From: JAKFWF01 sp963750535
Lineage (GTDB): Bacteria; Pseudomonadota; Alphaproteobacteria; Rhizobiales; Hyphomicrobiaceae
Direction: 5' to 3'
Length of the DNA: 64,000 nt
Assembly (NCBI GenBank): GCA_963750535.1
Contig: CAVVRF010000028.1
Coordinates: forward strand, 124,001-188,000
The notes beneath the pieces are model-generated. The model ran no database searches, was not told the DNA's origin, and saw nothing but the letters and a program-made list of their open reading frames with translations. Within the stretch, counting starts at the first letter, position 1, and each line of letters starts with the position of its first letter. Made by a program: the position numbers and the translations under genes. Below, piece by piece: positions 18,693-26,608 of the stretch.

Positions 18693-20222
18693 ATGGCAGG
18701 CAATGCCAATCTCTACACAATCCTGGAATCCGGCTTCGCCGGACGGCCGACATCGGTGGCGTTTACGTTCGCCGACGGGTCGCGCGTGACCTACGGCGAG
18801 CTCGCCGCCCAGGTGGCGCAGATGGCGAACGCCTTGCAGGCACGCGGCGTCGCGGTCGGCGACCGGGTGATGGTCCAGGTCGAGAAGTCGTTCGCCAACG
18901 TGCTGCTGTACTTTGCCTGCATCAAGGCCGGCGCGATCTACAACCCGTTGAACACCGCTTATACCGCGGCGGAGCTCGAATACTTCATCGGCGACGCGAA
19001 GCCGAGGCTGCTGGTGGTCGATCCGGCCCGGCAGGCGGCGCTGCAGCCGATCGCGACTGCGGCCGGCGTCGGGCATGTCGACACCATGGCCGCCGATGGC
19101 TCGGGCTCGCTGAGCGCCGTGGCCAAATCGCAACCGGCGGTGCACCAGACCGCGACGCGAGCCGCCGACGACATTGCCGCGCTGCTCTATACGTCCGGCA
19201 CCACCGGGCGCTCGAAGGGCGCGATGATCACGCATCGCAACCTGTCGTCGAACGCCGCCACGCTCGTGGACTACTGGGGCTTCAGCGCCGGCGACGTGCT
19301 GCTGCATGCGTTGCCGATCTTCCACGTGCACGGCCTGTTCGTCGCGCTCAACACGACGCTGATGGCGGGCGGCCGGGTCATCTGGCAGCCCAGGTTCGAT
19401 CTGGCCGCGGTCATGAAGGCTTTGCCCGAGTCGACGGTGATGATGGGTGTGCCGACGTTCTACACGCGCCTGCTCGGCGACAAGTCGTTCGGCAAGGCGC
19501 AATGCGGGAACATGAGGTTGTTCATTTCGGGTTCCGCTCCACTGCTGGCCGAGACGCACGTCGAGTTCGAGGCCCGCACCGGCATGAAGATCCTCGAGCG
19601 CTATGGCATGACCGAGACCGGCATGATCACGTCGAACCCCTATCGCGACGGCGAGCGGCTCGCGGGCACGGTCGGCTACGCGCTGCCGGAGATCGAGGTG
19701 CGCATCGCCGACGACAAGGGCGCGGTCCTGCCGGCCGGCGAGGTCGGCGTGCTCGAGGTGAAGGGCCCCAACGTCTTCAAGGGCTACTGGAACAATCCGG
19801 AGAAGACGGCGCAGGAGTTTCGCCCCGACGGCTACTTCATCACCGGCGACATGTCGGTGCTGGCTCCCGACGGCCGGGTGACGATCGTCGGCCGCGCCAA
19901 GGATCTGATCATCTCCGGCGGCTTCAACGTCTATCCGAAGGAGATCGAGGACGAGATCAATGCGCTGCCGGGAGTTGCCGAATTGGCCGTGATCGGCGTG
20001 CCGCACCCGGATTTCGGCGAAGCCGTGGTGGCCGTGGTGACGCCGGTCAAAGGCACCACCCTGCCGGCGGAAGCGGAGATCATCGCCCACCTCGGCGGCC
20101 GCCTCGCCAAGTTCAAGTTGCCGAAGCGCGTGTTCGCGGTGGCCGACCTGCCGCGCAACGCCATGGGCAAGGTGCAGAAGGCCGAATTGCGCGGCACATA
20201 CGGCAGGACGTTTGCCGGCTAG
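18693..20222 (+). CDS. matB: malonyl-CoA synthetase
   Basis: A 509-residue ANL enzyme that ligates malonate to CoA using ATP. It has YTSGTTGRSKGAMITH, the family-typical block ALPIFHVHGLFVALNTTLM, SGSAPLLAETHVEFEARTG, ERYGMTETGM, and the hinge GRAKDLIISGGFNVYPKEIE; the catalytic Lys is in NAMGKVQKAELR. These blocks match rhizobial MatB closely. No matA (malonyl-CoA decarboxylase) or matC transporter gene is adjacent; the divergent gene is an amidase. Confidence 0.85.
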   Translation: MAGNANLYTILESGFAGRPTSVAFTFADGSRVTYGELAAQVAQMANALQARGVAVGDRVMVQVEKSFANVLLYFACIKAGAIYNPLNTAYTAAELEYFIGDAKPRLLVVDPARQAALQPIATAAGVGHVDTMAADGSGSLSAVAKSQPAVHQTATRAADDIAALLYTSGTTGRSKGAMITHRNLSSNAATLVDYWGFSAGDVLLHALPIFHVHGLFVALNTTLMAGGRVIWQPRFDLAAVMKALPESTVMMGVPTFYTRLLGDKSFGKAQCGNMRLFISGSAPLLAETHVEFEARTGMKILERYGMTETGMITSNPYRDGERLAGTVGYALPEIEVRIADDKGAVLPAGEVGVLEVKGPNVFKGYWNNPEKTAQEFRPDGYFITGDMSVLAPDGRVTIVGRAKDLIISGGFNVYPKEIEDEINALPGVAELAVIGVPHPDFGEAVVAVVTPVKGTTLPAEAEIIAHLGGRLAKFKLPKRVFAVADLPRNAMGKVQKAELRGTYGRTFAG

Positions 20223-20415
20223 GTCTCGCACGTGCGTGGGCATTTGCGGACCTCGGAACGAACTTCACGATCGAAAGGACACTCACAGTTGGTAATGTCG
20301 CTTACGAGACGGCTCGGTTCCAGGACTGTGGTCTCGGCTGTTTCGGCTTAACTGTGCCGACAGAGGCTGGCGCCCCGGGGTGGTGCCGGCCCAGACCGCA
20401 ACGGGCCTAGACGCG

Positions 20416-20727
20416 ATGAACTCGACCATGCCAGGGATCCACAAGAACGGAATTCTTCCGATCCGTGATCCATCCGACGAGAAGATGGAGCAGATCCGCG
20501 ATCTGCTGTTCGGGGAATACCAGCGTCAGAGCGGCCTGCGCATCGGCCAGCTCGAAGCGCGTATTCGCGACCTGGAGACCGCCGTCGAGCGCCGGCTGGA
20601 CGCATTGCAGGCGCGCATCGAGGCCCTGTCCGGCGAGGTGCAGGCCGACCGGCGCAGCACGTTCGACGAGCTCGCGCAGAGCGTCCAGGAGCTTGGCGAG
20701 CGCATTCGGCAGATCCCGCGGACGTAG
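20416..20727 (+). CDS. small coiled-coil protein, first gene of the GTPase module
   Basis: A 103-residue, charged, membrane-segment-free protein. From residue 21 it is almost entirely predicted amphipathic helix (MEQIRDLLFGEYQRQSGLRI, then LEARIRDLETAVERRLDALQ). Its start (MEQIRDLLFG) resembles the first residues of the next gene product (SRLKELLFD), suggesting the two share an N-terminal helix type and may pair. The next gene starts 14 bp downstream. No known family was recognised. The 193 bp between matB and this gene hold no other gene and presumably the operon promoter. Confidence 0.75.
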   Translation: MNSTMPGIHKNGILPIRDPSDEKMEQIRDLLFGEYQRQSGLRIGQLEARIRDLETAVERRLDALQARIEALSGEVQADRRSTFDELAQSVQELGERIRQIPRT

Positions 20728-20741
20728 CAACCGGACAGCAA

Positions 20742-22925
20742 ATGTCGCAGAACGTCAGTCGTCTGAAGGAGCTGCTGTTCGACCGCGAGAGCGCGACGCT
20801 CGCCGAGTTGCAGGCCCGCATCGACGGCCTGGTCGTCTCCGAGGAGGTGAGCCGGCAGGAGCTGAGGGGCGCGCTGGAGGCGCTGATCACGCGGGAGGCG
20901 AACGACCGCCTGCAGCTGGCGCAGCGGCTCGAGGTCGTGATGCTCCGCGCCGGCACCGAGGAGCAGTTCTGCACCAGCGTGGCCGAGGTGCTCGACGGGT
21001 CATTGCGCGAAGCCGAGGTCAAGCGCCACGACCAGCTGTCGCGGGCGATCGCGCCGCTGCTGGTGAAGACGATCAAGATCGAGCTGCGCAACAGCCAGGA
21101 CGAGATGGTCGAGGCGCTCTACCCGATCACCGGCCGACTGGTGAAGTCCTACGTCGCGAGCGCGATGAAGGATCTGATGGAGCAGATCAATCGGCGCCTC
21201 TCGGGCGGCTCCAACCCGGTCATGCTGCGCGTTCGCAGCCTGTTCACCGGGCGCCCGGTCGCCGAGCTCGCGCTCGCCGAGGCGCAGCGGCTGGAGGTCG
21301 CGGAGCTGTTCCTCATCCGGCGAGGCGCGGGCGAGCTCGTGCAGCATTGGCCCGACCGTTCGCAAAGTGCCGGCGGCGCAGGCTCCAACAGCGACATTCA
21401 TCTCAGCGGCGTGCTGACTGCGATCAACGATTTCGCCGCCCAGGCGCTCAAGGACGACGGCGGCAACCTGCGGGCGTTCGAGCTCGACGACTTCCAGATG
21501 TACCTGCGCGCTTCGCCGGCCTACCTGCTGGCGGCCAAGTGCCGCGGCACACCGCCGCCCGGGATCGGCACGACGCTCGATGACGAGTTCCTGCTGCTGA
21601 TCGAACGCAACCGAAAGGTGCTGGCAAGTCCGGCCGACGGTCCTCCGGCGCTGCTGCTGGCGCCGTTCGCGGCGCGCCTGCAGGACAGGCTCGACGAGCG
21701 GCACCGCGCGATCGCCGCCGAGGCCGGGCTCGGCTTCAATCCGCTGAAGGCGATTGCCTACGTCGCGGCGGTGCCGATGCTGGGCTATCTCGGCTGGTCG
21801 CTCTACAGCAACTACGAGACCGCCCGCGTGCGCGACATCGCCAGCGGCGCGATCGCGGAGCTGCCGGCCCTGGCCGGCTATCCGACGCAAATCGACGTCG
21901 CCAGTCGCGGGCAGGAGGTGACGCTGACCGGCCTGGTGCCGACCGCGGCGGCGAAGTCCGGCCTGGTCGAGAAGTTGCGCGTGCGTCTGCCGTCGTCGTC
22001 GATCAGCGACCGGCTGACGGTATTGCCCAACCACGCGGCCGAGCTCGAGCCGCAGATCGCTCGCGTCCGGCGCGAGCTTGCCGGGATCGAGGGCGAAGCG
22101 GTTCGCGGCGCGGTGCGCAGGTCGCTTGTGCGAGCCGAACGGCGGCTCGAGCAGGCGATGCCGCACCTGCACCGCCTCGACCTGTCGCTGAGCGACGTGG
22201 CGGCGCGCCCAATCGTGGCGGAGGCAGCGGCAAGCGTCGAAAGCGCGACCGCCGAATTGAAGAGGCTGCAGGCGCAGATCGCCGATGGGCCGTTGGATGT
22301 GACGCGGCTCGCCGCGCTTTCCGCGCCGATGCACGCCCTCGCCGAGCGGCTGCAGCGCGCGAGCCTCGACCTGTCGACGCTGTTTGAGCGCGGCGCGACT
22401 GGAGGCGATCTGGCACACGGCAACGCCGCGCCGGTCGACGCCCTGGAGAGTGCGGAGGTGCTGTCGCTGTCGGTCGAGCAGTTGGCCACCGTGGCGATCG
22501 CGGTCGCGCAGTCGGCGGCGGTCAAGGCGCCGCCGCCGCCGGCCCCGACGCCGCGCGAGAGGCTCGAGGCGTGGATCAGGACCAATGCCCTGTTCTTCGG
22601 TGACAATGCCGAATTTCGCGATCCCCAGGCCGCGCAGGCCTCACTCGATGCGGTGGCAAGGCTGATCCGGGACGCCCGTGTCCTGGTCAGGGTCATCGGC
22701 TACACCGACGAGCGCGGCGGACAACCCCGTAACGTCTCGCTGTCGCATGTCAGGGCGCAGCATGTCGTCGACGCCCTGGCCGATCGCGGCGTTCCGCGCG
22801 CATTGCTGGTTGCCGTCGGGCGGCCGGTCGGCGGCGACATCAGTCCGACGGTCGGGCCGCAAAGTCCCAATCGACGGGTCGAGTTCGAGATCGGATTCGA
22901 CGGCGAGGCAGTCGCCCAGCCATGA
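20742..22925 (+). CDS. membrane OmpA-family protein with longin/roadblock-like region and BON domain
   Basis: A 727-residue protein with an unusual order of parts. Residues 1-160 are helical and probably cytoplasmic. Residues 188-295 (AELFLIRRGAGELVQHW, then HLSGVLTAINDFAAQAL) look like a longin/roadblock-type alpha/beta domain. A single membrane helix lies at about 335-355 (LKAIAYVAAVPMLGYLGW). A BON-like domain follows at about 362-430, then helices to about 550, a Pro-rich linker at 597-604 and an OmpA C-terminal domain at 605-720. The OmpA domain keeps the peptidoglycan-binding Asp (GYTDERGG) and Arg (NRRVEFEI), and NVSLSHVRAQHV. There is no signal peptide. The small GTPase gene overlaps its stop (ATGA). 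It resembles OmpA-family proteins of unknown role that I recall from cyanobacteria. Confidence 0.8.
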   Translation: MSQNVSRLKELLFDRESATLAELQARIDGLVVSEEVSRQELRGALEALITREANDRLQLAQRLEVVMLRAGTEEQFCTSVAEVLDGSLREAEVKRHDQLSRAIAPLLVKTIKIELRNSQDEMVEALYPITGRLVKSYVASAMKDLMEQINRRLSGGSNPVMLRVRSLFTGRPVAELALAEAQRLEVAELFLIRRGAGELVQHWPDRSQSAGGAGSNSDIHLSGVLTAINDFAAQALKDDGGNLRAFELDDFQMYLRASPAYLLAAKCRGTPPPGIGTTLDDEFLLLIERNRKVLASPADGPPALLLAPFAARLQDRLDERHRAIAAEAGLGFNPLKAIAYVAAVPMLGYLGWSLYSNYETARVRDIASGAIAELPALAGYPTQIDVASRGQEVTLTGLVPTAAAKSGLVEKLRVRLPSSSISDRLTVLPNHAAELEPQIARVRRELAGIEGEAVRGAVRRSLVRAERRLEQAMPHLHRLDLSLSDVAARPIVAEAAASVESATAELKRLQAQIADGPLDVTRLAALSAPMHALAERLQRASLDLSTLFERGATGGDLAHGNAAPVDALESAEVLSLSVEQLATVAIAVAQSAAVKAPPPPAPTPRERLEAWIRTNALFFGDNAEFRDPQAAQASLDAVARLIRDARVLVRVIGYTDERGGQPRNVSLSHVRAQHVVDALADRGVPRALLVAVGRPVGGDISPTVGPQSPNRRVEFEIGFDGEAVAQP

Positions 22926-23425
22926 GGATCGCGAAGATCCTGCTGCTGGGCGAGATCGGTGTCGGCAAGACATCGATCGCCCGGCGCCTGGTGTTCGACC
23001 AGTTCGACGGCAGCTACAAGGCGACCATAGGCACGGATATCTATCGCTACGAGGTAGTGCCGTCGCCGGTGGACGGGCCGTTCCATTTTGTCGTCTGGGA
23101 CACCGACGGCAATTTCGGCGACACCATCTTTCGCCATGTCTACGCGCGGCAGGCGGACGCGGCCATGATCATCGCCGACGCCACGAGGGAGGCTACTCTC
23201 GAGGCCGCGGCCAGGCTCGGCGACGGGTTCATGGATGCATTTCCCGGCCGCGCCTTGACCTTCGTCATCAACAAGCTTGATCTGCTCGAGCCAGGCGTCG
23301 AGCCGGAGCTGCCGGCGGCGCTGGCAAGCTCGGGTGTGCCGATCCTGCGAACGAGTGCAAAGACGGGTGATCATGTCCGGCAAGCCTTCCACACCATCGC
23401 CGAAATCGTCGCACGGCGGTCGTGA
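22922..23425 (+). CDS. Ras/Rab-like small GTPase
   Basis: A 167-residue protein consisting only of a Ras-like GTPase domain. All G motifs are present: G1 GEIGVGKTS (10-18), G2 Thr35 in YKATIGTD, G3 WDTDGN (59-64), G4 NKLD (117-120) and G5 TSAK (145-148). The position of the catalytic Gln of Ras (WDTAGQ) is Asn here, which often means slow intrinsic hydrolysis. There is no C-terminal Cys for lipidation. The ATIGTD switch region resembles Rab proteins more than MglA. It overlaps the OmpA gene by 4 bp and is followed 10 bp later by a histidine kinase. Confidence 0.88.
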   Translation: MRIAKILLLGEIGVGKTSIARRLVFDQFDGSYKATIGTDIYRYEVVPSPVDGPFHFVVWDTDGNFGDTIFRHVYARQADAAMIIADATREATLEAAARLGDGFMDAFPGRALTFVINKLDLLEPGVEPELPAALASSGVPILRTSAKTGDHVRQAFHTIAEIVARRS

Positions 23426-23435
23426 GGCTCCGCCG

Positions 23436-24560
23436 GTGACAGATGCCGCATCGGAAGCTGCTGCACTGCTGGCGCGGCACCGGCTGCTCGGATTGACCTG
23501 GCTTGACGCCGACCTCGTCGCCTTGCGCGGCTACGGCGACCTCGCGGCATTCGTCCCGATCGGCAGCAGGATCACCGACACGGTGCTTCCGCTGCTGGGA
23601 CTGGACGACGCATTGCTGGCGCTGAAGCTCGCGCCGGATGCCCCCTTCGAGATGCCGAATGTCTCCTTCGCGGAGCGGGACGGACCAGGCCCCCGGCTCA
23701 ATCTGCTGGTCTATTGGTTGCCGGAACGCCACCAATTCCTGCTCGTGGTGTCCAAGGTGCACTCGACAGGCGATCTCGAGATCGGCCTTGCGCAGCAGGT
23801 GCGGGCGCGCATGATCGCCGAGGCCGAGCTCGCGCGGAAGTCGCGCGCGCTCGAAGCGGTCAACGCCGAGTTGACGCGGGCGAACCGCGATCTTGCCGAG
23901 TTCGCCTACTTGATCAGCCACGACCTCAAGGCACCGCTGCGGGCAATGCGGTACTTCGCCGATGACCTCGAACGGTCGCTGTCGGATCCGGCGGTGGGCG
24001 AGCCGCGCGAGCTTGCGACGCTGATCAAGGCGCAGTCGCGCCGCATGACGCAGATGCTGACCGACCTCCTCGCCTATTCCAGGATCGGCCGGCAGGACGA
24101 GGCACTCGACGTCGTCGATACCGGTGCGCTGGTGCGCGGGATCGCCGCCTCGATGCCGCGCTGCAGCGAGATCGCGATCGACATTGCCGGCGACTGGCCC
24201 GCGCTCGAGACCTACGCCGCACCGCTCGATCTGGTGCTGCGCAATCTGATCTCGAACGCGATCAACCATCACGATCGGCCGGGCGGCAGAGTGCAGGTGT
24301 CGTGCCGGCCGGGCGGAGATATGCTCGAGATGACGATCACGGACGATGGTCCCGGCATCGCGCCCGAGTGGCACGAAGCGATCTTCCAGCCGTTCCGCAC
24401 GATCGCGGCGCCGGGCAATCCGCAGAGTAGCGGCATCGGTCTGGCCCTGGTGCGACGTACGGTAGAAACCGTCGGCGCGAAGTTGCGGCTCGAGTTCGAC
24501 CCGACGATTGCCAGAGGCTGCCGCTTCACACTCAAATGGCCCCGGGTAACCAAGGCTTGA
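23436..24560 (+). CDS. soluble sensor histidine kinase
   Basis: A 374-residue kinase without membrane segments. Residues 10-115 form a PAS-like sensor, followed by a coiled coil (about 120-155). The HisKA domain has LISHDLKAPLRAM with His162; the HATPase domain has NLISNAINHH (N box), DDGPGIAP (303-310) and SGIGLALVRR (332-341). The start is taken as GTG 23436, with GAGG eight bases upstream; the ATG at 23373 lies within the GTPase gene and has no good ribosome binding site. Phosphotransfer to the adjacent lone receiver is the obvious inference. Confidence 0.85.
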   Translation: MTDAASEAAALLARHRLLGLTWLDADLVALRGYGDLAAFVPIGSRITDTVLPLLGLDDALLALKLAPDAPFEMPNVSFAERDGPGPRLNLLVYWLPERHQFLLVVSKVHSTGDLEIGLAQQVRARMIAEAELARKSRALEAVNAELTRANRDLAEFAYLISHDLKAPLRAMRYFADDLERSLSDPAVGEPRELATLIKAQSRRMTQMLTDLLAYSRIGRQDEALDVVDTGALVRGIAASMPRCSEIAIDIAGDWPALETYAAPLDLVLRNLISNAINHHDRPGGRVQVSCRPGGDMLEMTITDDGPGIAPEWHEAIFQPFRTIAAPGNPQSSGIGLALVRRTVETVGAKLRLEFDPTIARGCRFTLKWPRVTKA

Positions 24561-24653
24561 CCGAGATCGTCGCGGCAGCGAGCGGCCATGCATTGATATG
24601 TTCCCATGTGCGCATCTCCTGTATAAGCGACCAGCAAAAAGTGGAGATGGGTC

Positions 24654-25121
24654 ATGACTTCGGGCGGCTCCGGCGCCGGCGGCGATTTTCTCGCGAGAAA
24701 GAGTGACGCGACCAAGATCCGCAAGTCGCTGCCGCGCGTGACGGACATTCTGATCGTCGAGGACGAGACGTTCGATGCCGATCGCCTGAAGGCGACGCTG
24801 CATGTCATGCTCGGCTATGACCTCGGCATCAGGCGTGCGTCGACGCTCGGCAGCGCGCTCGACATGGTCATTCAGAACAAGCCCGAGATCGTGTTCCTCG
24901 ACGACTACCTGAAGCCGAACGACAACGCCGCGCAGACCATCCCGTTCCTGCAGCGCGCCGGCTATGCCGGGCCGATCATCGTCGTCAGCGGCCAGGTCGA
25001 CCGGCAGCGTCGCGCCATGCTGATGGCGGCCGGCGCATGCGATGTGATCCACAAGGACGATCTCGACAGCGTTCGCGTGGCCGAAGGCCTTGCCCTCGCC
25101 TTCAAGACGGCCGAGCGGTAG
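24654..25121 (+). CDS. stand-alone response regulator receiver protein
   Basis: A 155-residue single receiver domain after a 27-residue basic, Gly-rich leader. Acidic pocket: E36/D37 in ILIVEDE; phospho-acceptor D83 in EIVFLDDYL; Ser112 in VVSG; Lys134 in VIHKDD. No output domain follows, so it must act by protein-protein contact or phosphorelay. It lies 93 bp after the kinase; the gap is relatively A/T-rich and may hold its own promoter. A GTGGAGATGGGTC leader gives a ribosome binding site. Confidence 0.88.
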   Translation: MTSGGSGAGGDFLARKSDATKIRKSLPRVTDILIVEDETFDADRLKATLHVMLGYDLGIRRASTLGSALDMVIQNKPEIVFLDDYLKPNDNAAQTIPFLQRAGYAGPIIVVSGQVDRQRRAMLMAAGACDVIHKDDLDSVRVAEGLALAFKTAER

Positions 25122-25168
25122 GGCATGCCGGGCGCGTTGGCCGGGGCCGCCGCCGGCGGCCTATGCCC
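25121..25168. terminator. possible bidirectional terminator hairpin
   Basis: Between the convergent receiver and monooxygenase genes there is a GC-rich hairpin: a 7-bp stem GGCCGCC/GGCGGCC (25145-25161), enclosed by a looser GGGCAT/ATGCCC pairing (25121-25126 with 25163-25168). It overlaps both stop codons and lacks a U tract, so its role as a terminator is tentative. Confidence 0.3.
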
Positions 25169-26330
25169 GATACCCGTAGAGCCAGTCGTAGCCGGCCATC
25201 ACCCGCTCGCCGGAGATCGTACGCAAGGCAAGGTTTCGGGCCAGCGCCATCGGCCCATCGAGGTGGTAGATCCGCCCGTTGCGCGCGGCGGCCTCGATCA
25301 TGCGTTCGCGGCGCGGGCGGCGGACCGCTTCGAAACGCTCGAACGCGGTGACGCAATCTGGCGATGCTGCCAGCACGGCGGCGAGGCTTGCCGCATCTTC
25401 GAGTGCCATGACGCCGCCTTGCGCCAGGAACGGAAAGAACGGCCCGGTCGCATCGCCGACCAGCACGACGCGGCGATTGGACCAGCGCGGCAGGCGCGGC
25501 GCCGATAGCAGCGTCCATTGGCGCCACTCGCCGGCCCGCTGCAGCAGCCGGATCAGGGCCGGCGCGAGGCCGTCGCATCTCGCAAGCACTGTGCTGGCCT
25601 CGATCGCGGTGCCCCATCCCTCCGGCGTGGCGGAGTCCTGGGTGACGACGACCACCGCCAGCTCGCGGCCACCGCGCACCGGGTAGTGGACGACGTGGGC
25701 CTTGGGGGCAAGCCAGAGGCAGACCGCGCTGGCGACATCCTCGGATGGGGCGGCATCCATTGGAATGACCGCGCGGGCGGCGACGCGTCCGGCAGGCTGC
25801 ATCGGGAGGTCGGCGATCGCCAGGCGCCGCACCGCCGAGCCGACACCGTCGGCACCGATCACGAACCGGCCGTCGGCGCGGCGACCATCGCTGGCGATTG
25901 CGGCGGCATTCGTGCCGTGCTGCGCGATCGACGCGATCTCGAAGCCCATGACGAACTCGATTCCAGCGTGGCTGCGCGCGGTCGCGAGCAGCGCCTCATG
26001 CAGGTCGGCGCGATGCGCGGTCCAGTAGGGATTGCCGTGGCGCCGCTCGATCCAGTCGCCGAGCGGCAGCCGGCTGAGATTGGCGCCCGACCGCGCGTCG
26101 CGCACATCGATCGCGCGTGGAACTCCGACTGCCTGAGCGAGCCGATCCGTGACGCCGAGAGACTTGAGGACGCGGGTCCCGTTCGGCCCGATCTGTATGC
26201 CGGCGCCGACCTCGGAAAATTCAGCTTTCCGTTCCAGGACGCGGCAGGGAGTTCCCGACCTTGCCAGTGCGATCGCGGTGGCGAGCCCGGCGATGCCGCC
26301 GCCGGCGATCAGTGCCGGGTGATCGCTCAC
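25161..26330 (-). CDS. FAD-dependent aromatic-type monooxygenase
   Basis: A 389-residue group A flavin monooxygenase resembling salicylate and 3-hydroxybenzoate hydroxylases. Motifs: GGGIAGLATAIALARSG (Rossmann), FVIGADGVGSAVR (DG motif) and LVGDATGPFFPFLAQGG (GD motif). The start is GTG at 26330, overlapping the stop of the upstream zinc-finger gene. The substrate is not evident; no ring-cleavage genes lie nearby. Confidence 0.87.
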   Translation of the reverse strand: MSDHPALIAGGGIAGLATAIALARSGTPCRVLERKAEFSEVGAGIQIGPNGTRVLKSLGVTDRLAQAVGVPRAIDVRDARSGANLSRLPLGDWIERRHGNPYWTAHRADLHEALLATARSHAGIEFVMGFEIASIAQHGTNAAAIASDGRRADGRFVIGADGVGSAVRRLAIADLPMQPAGRVAARAVIPMDAAPSEDVASAVCLWLAPKAHVVHYPVRGGRELAVVVVTQDSATPEGWGTAIEASTVLARCDGLAPALIRLLQRAGEWRQWTLLSAPRLPRWSNRRVVLVGDATGPFFPFLAQGGVMALEDAASLAAVLAASPDCVTAFERFEAVRRPRRERMIEAAARNGRIYHLDGPMALARNLALRTISGERVMAGYDWLYGYRA

Positions 26331-26569
26331 GCCGCTTTGTCGACGATGCAGCCGGCCGGATCGCTCTCCGCGGCGGCGAGGCGCGCATCATGGATGTAGA
26401 GGGTCGAGCAGTAGGGGCAGAGAACCTGGCTGTCGCCGCCCATGTCGAGGAATACGTGCGGGTGGTCGAAGGGTGCGCGAGCGCCCATGCACTGCAGCTC
26501 CTTCACGCCGACGAAGATCTTCTCCACGCCCTTGTCATTGGCGAGATGGGGGACAACACCGGCTGCCAT
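26327..26569 (-). CDS. zf-CHCC zinc-finger domain protein
   Basis: An 80-residue protein with the C-x-H-x-C-x2-C pattern of the zf-CHCC family (ELQCMGARAPFDHPHVFL, then LCPYCSTLY). These proteins are common in alphaproteobacteria and related to the zinc subunit of respiratory complex I (NDUFS6). The start at 26569 gives the usual length. It lies between the class A PBP gene (stop 26609) and the monooxygenase, which it overlaps by 3 bases. Confidence 0.85.
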   Translation of the reverse strand: MAAGVVPHLANDKGVEKIFVGVKELQCMGARAPFDHPHVFLDMGGDSQVLCPYCSTLYIHDARLAAAESDPAGCIVDKAA

Positions 26570-26608
26570 CGGACACTCTCGTTGCCAAGCTGCTAGGACC
26601 GCTCGCAC

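Noticed and set aside
17139..20410. Open frames of over 1000 codons on both strands across the amidase and matB genes.
   Set aside because: They are low-complexity shadows crossing two well-supported divergent genes and their promoter.
23436..25121. The kinase/receiver pair as the missing PhyR input of the general stress response.
   Set aside because: The kinase has an ordinary HisKA-type H box (SHDLKAPLR), not the HWE type, and the receiver lacks the sigma-like domain of PhyR.
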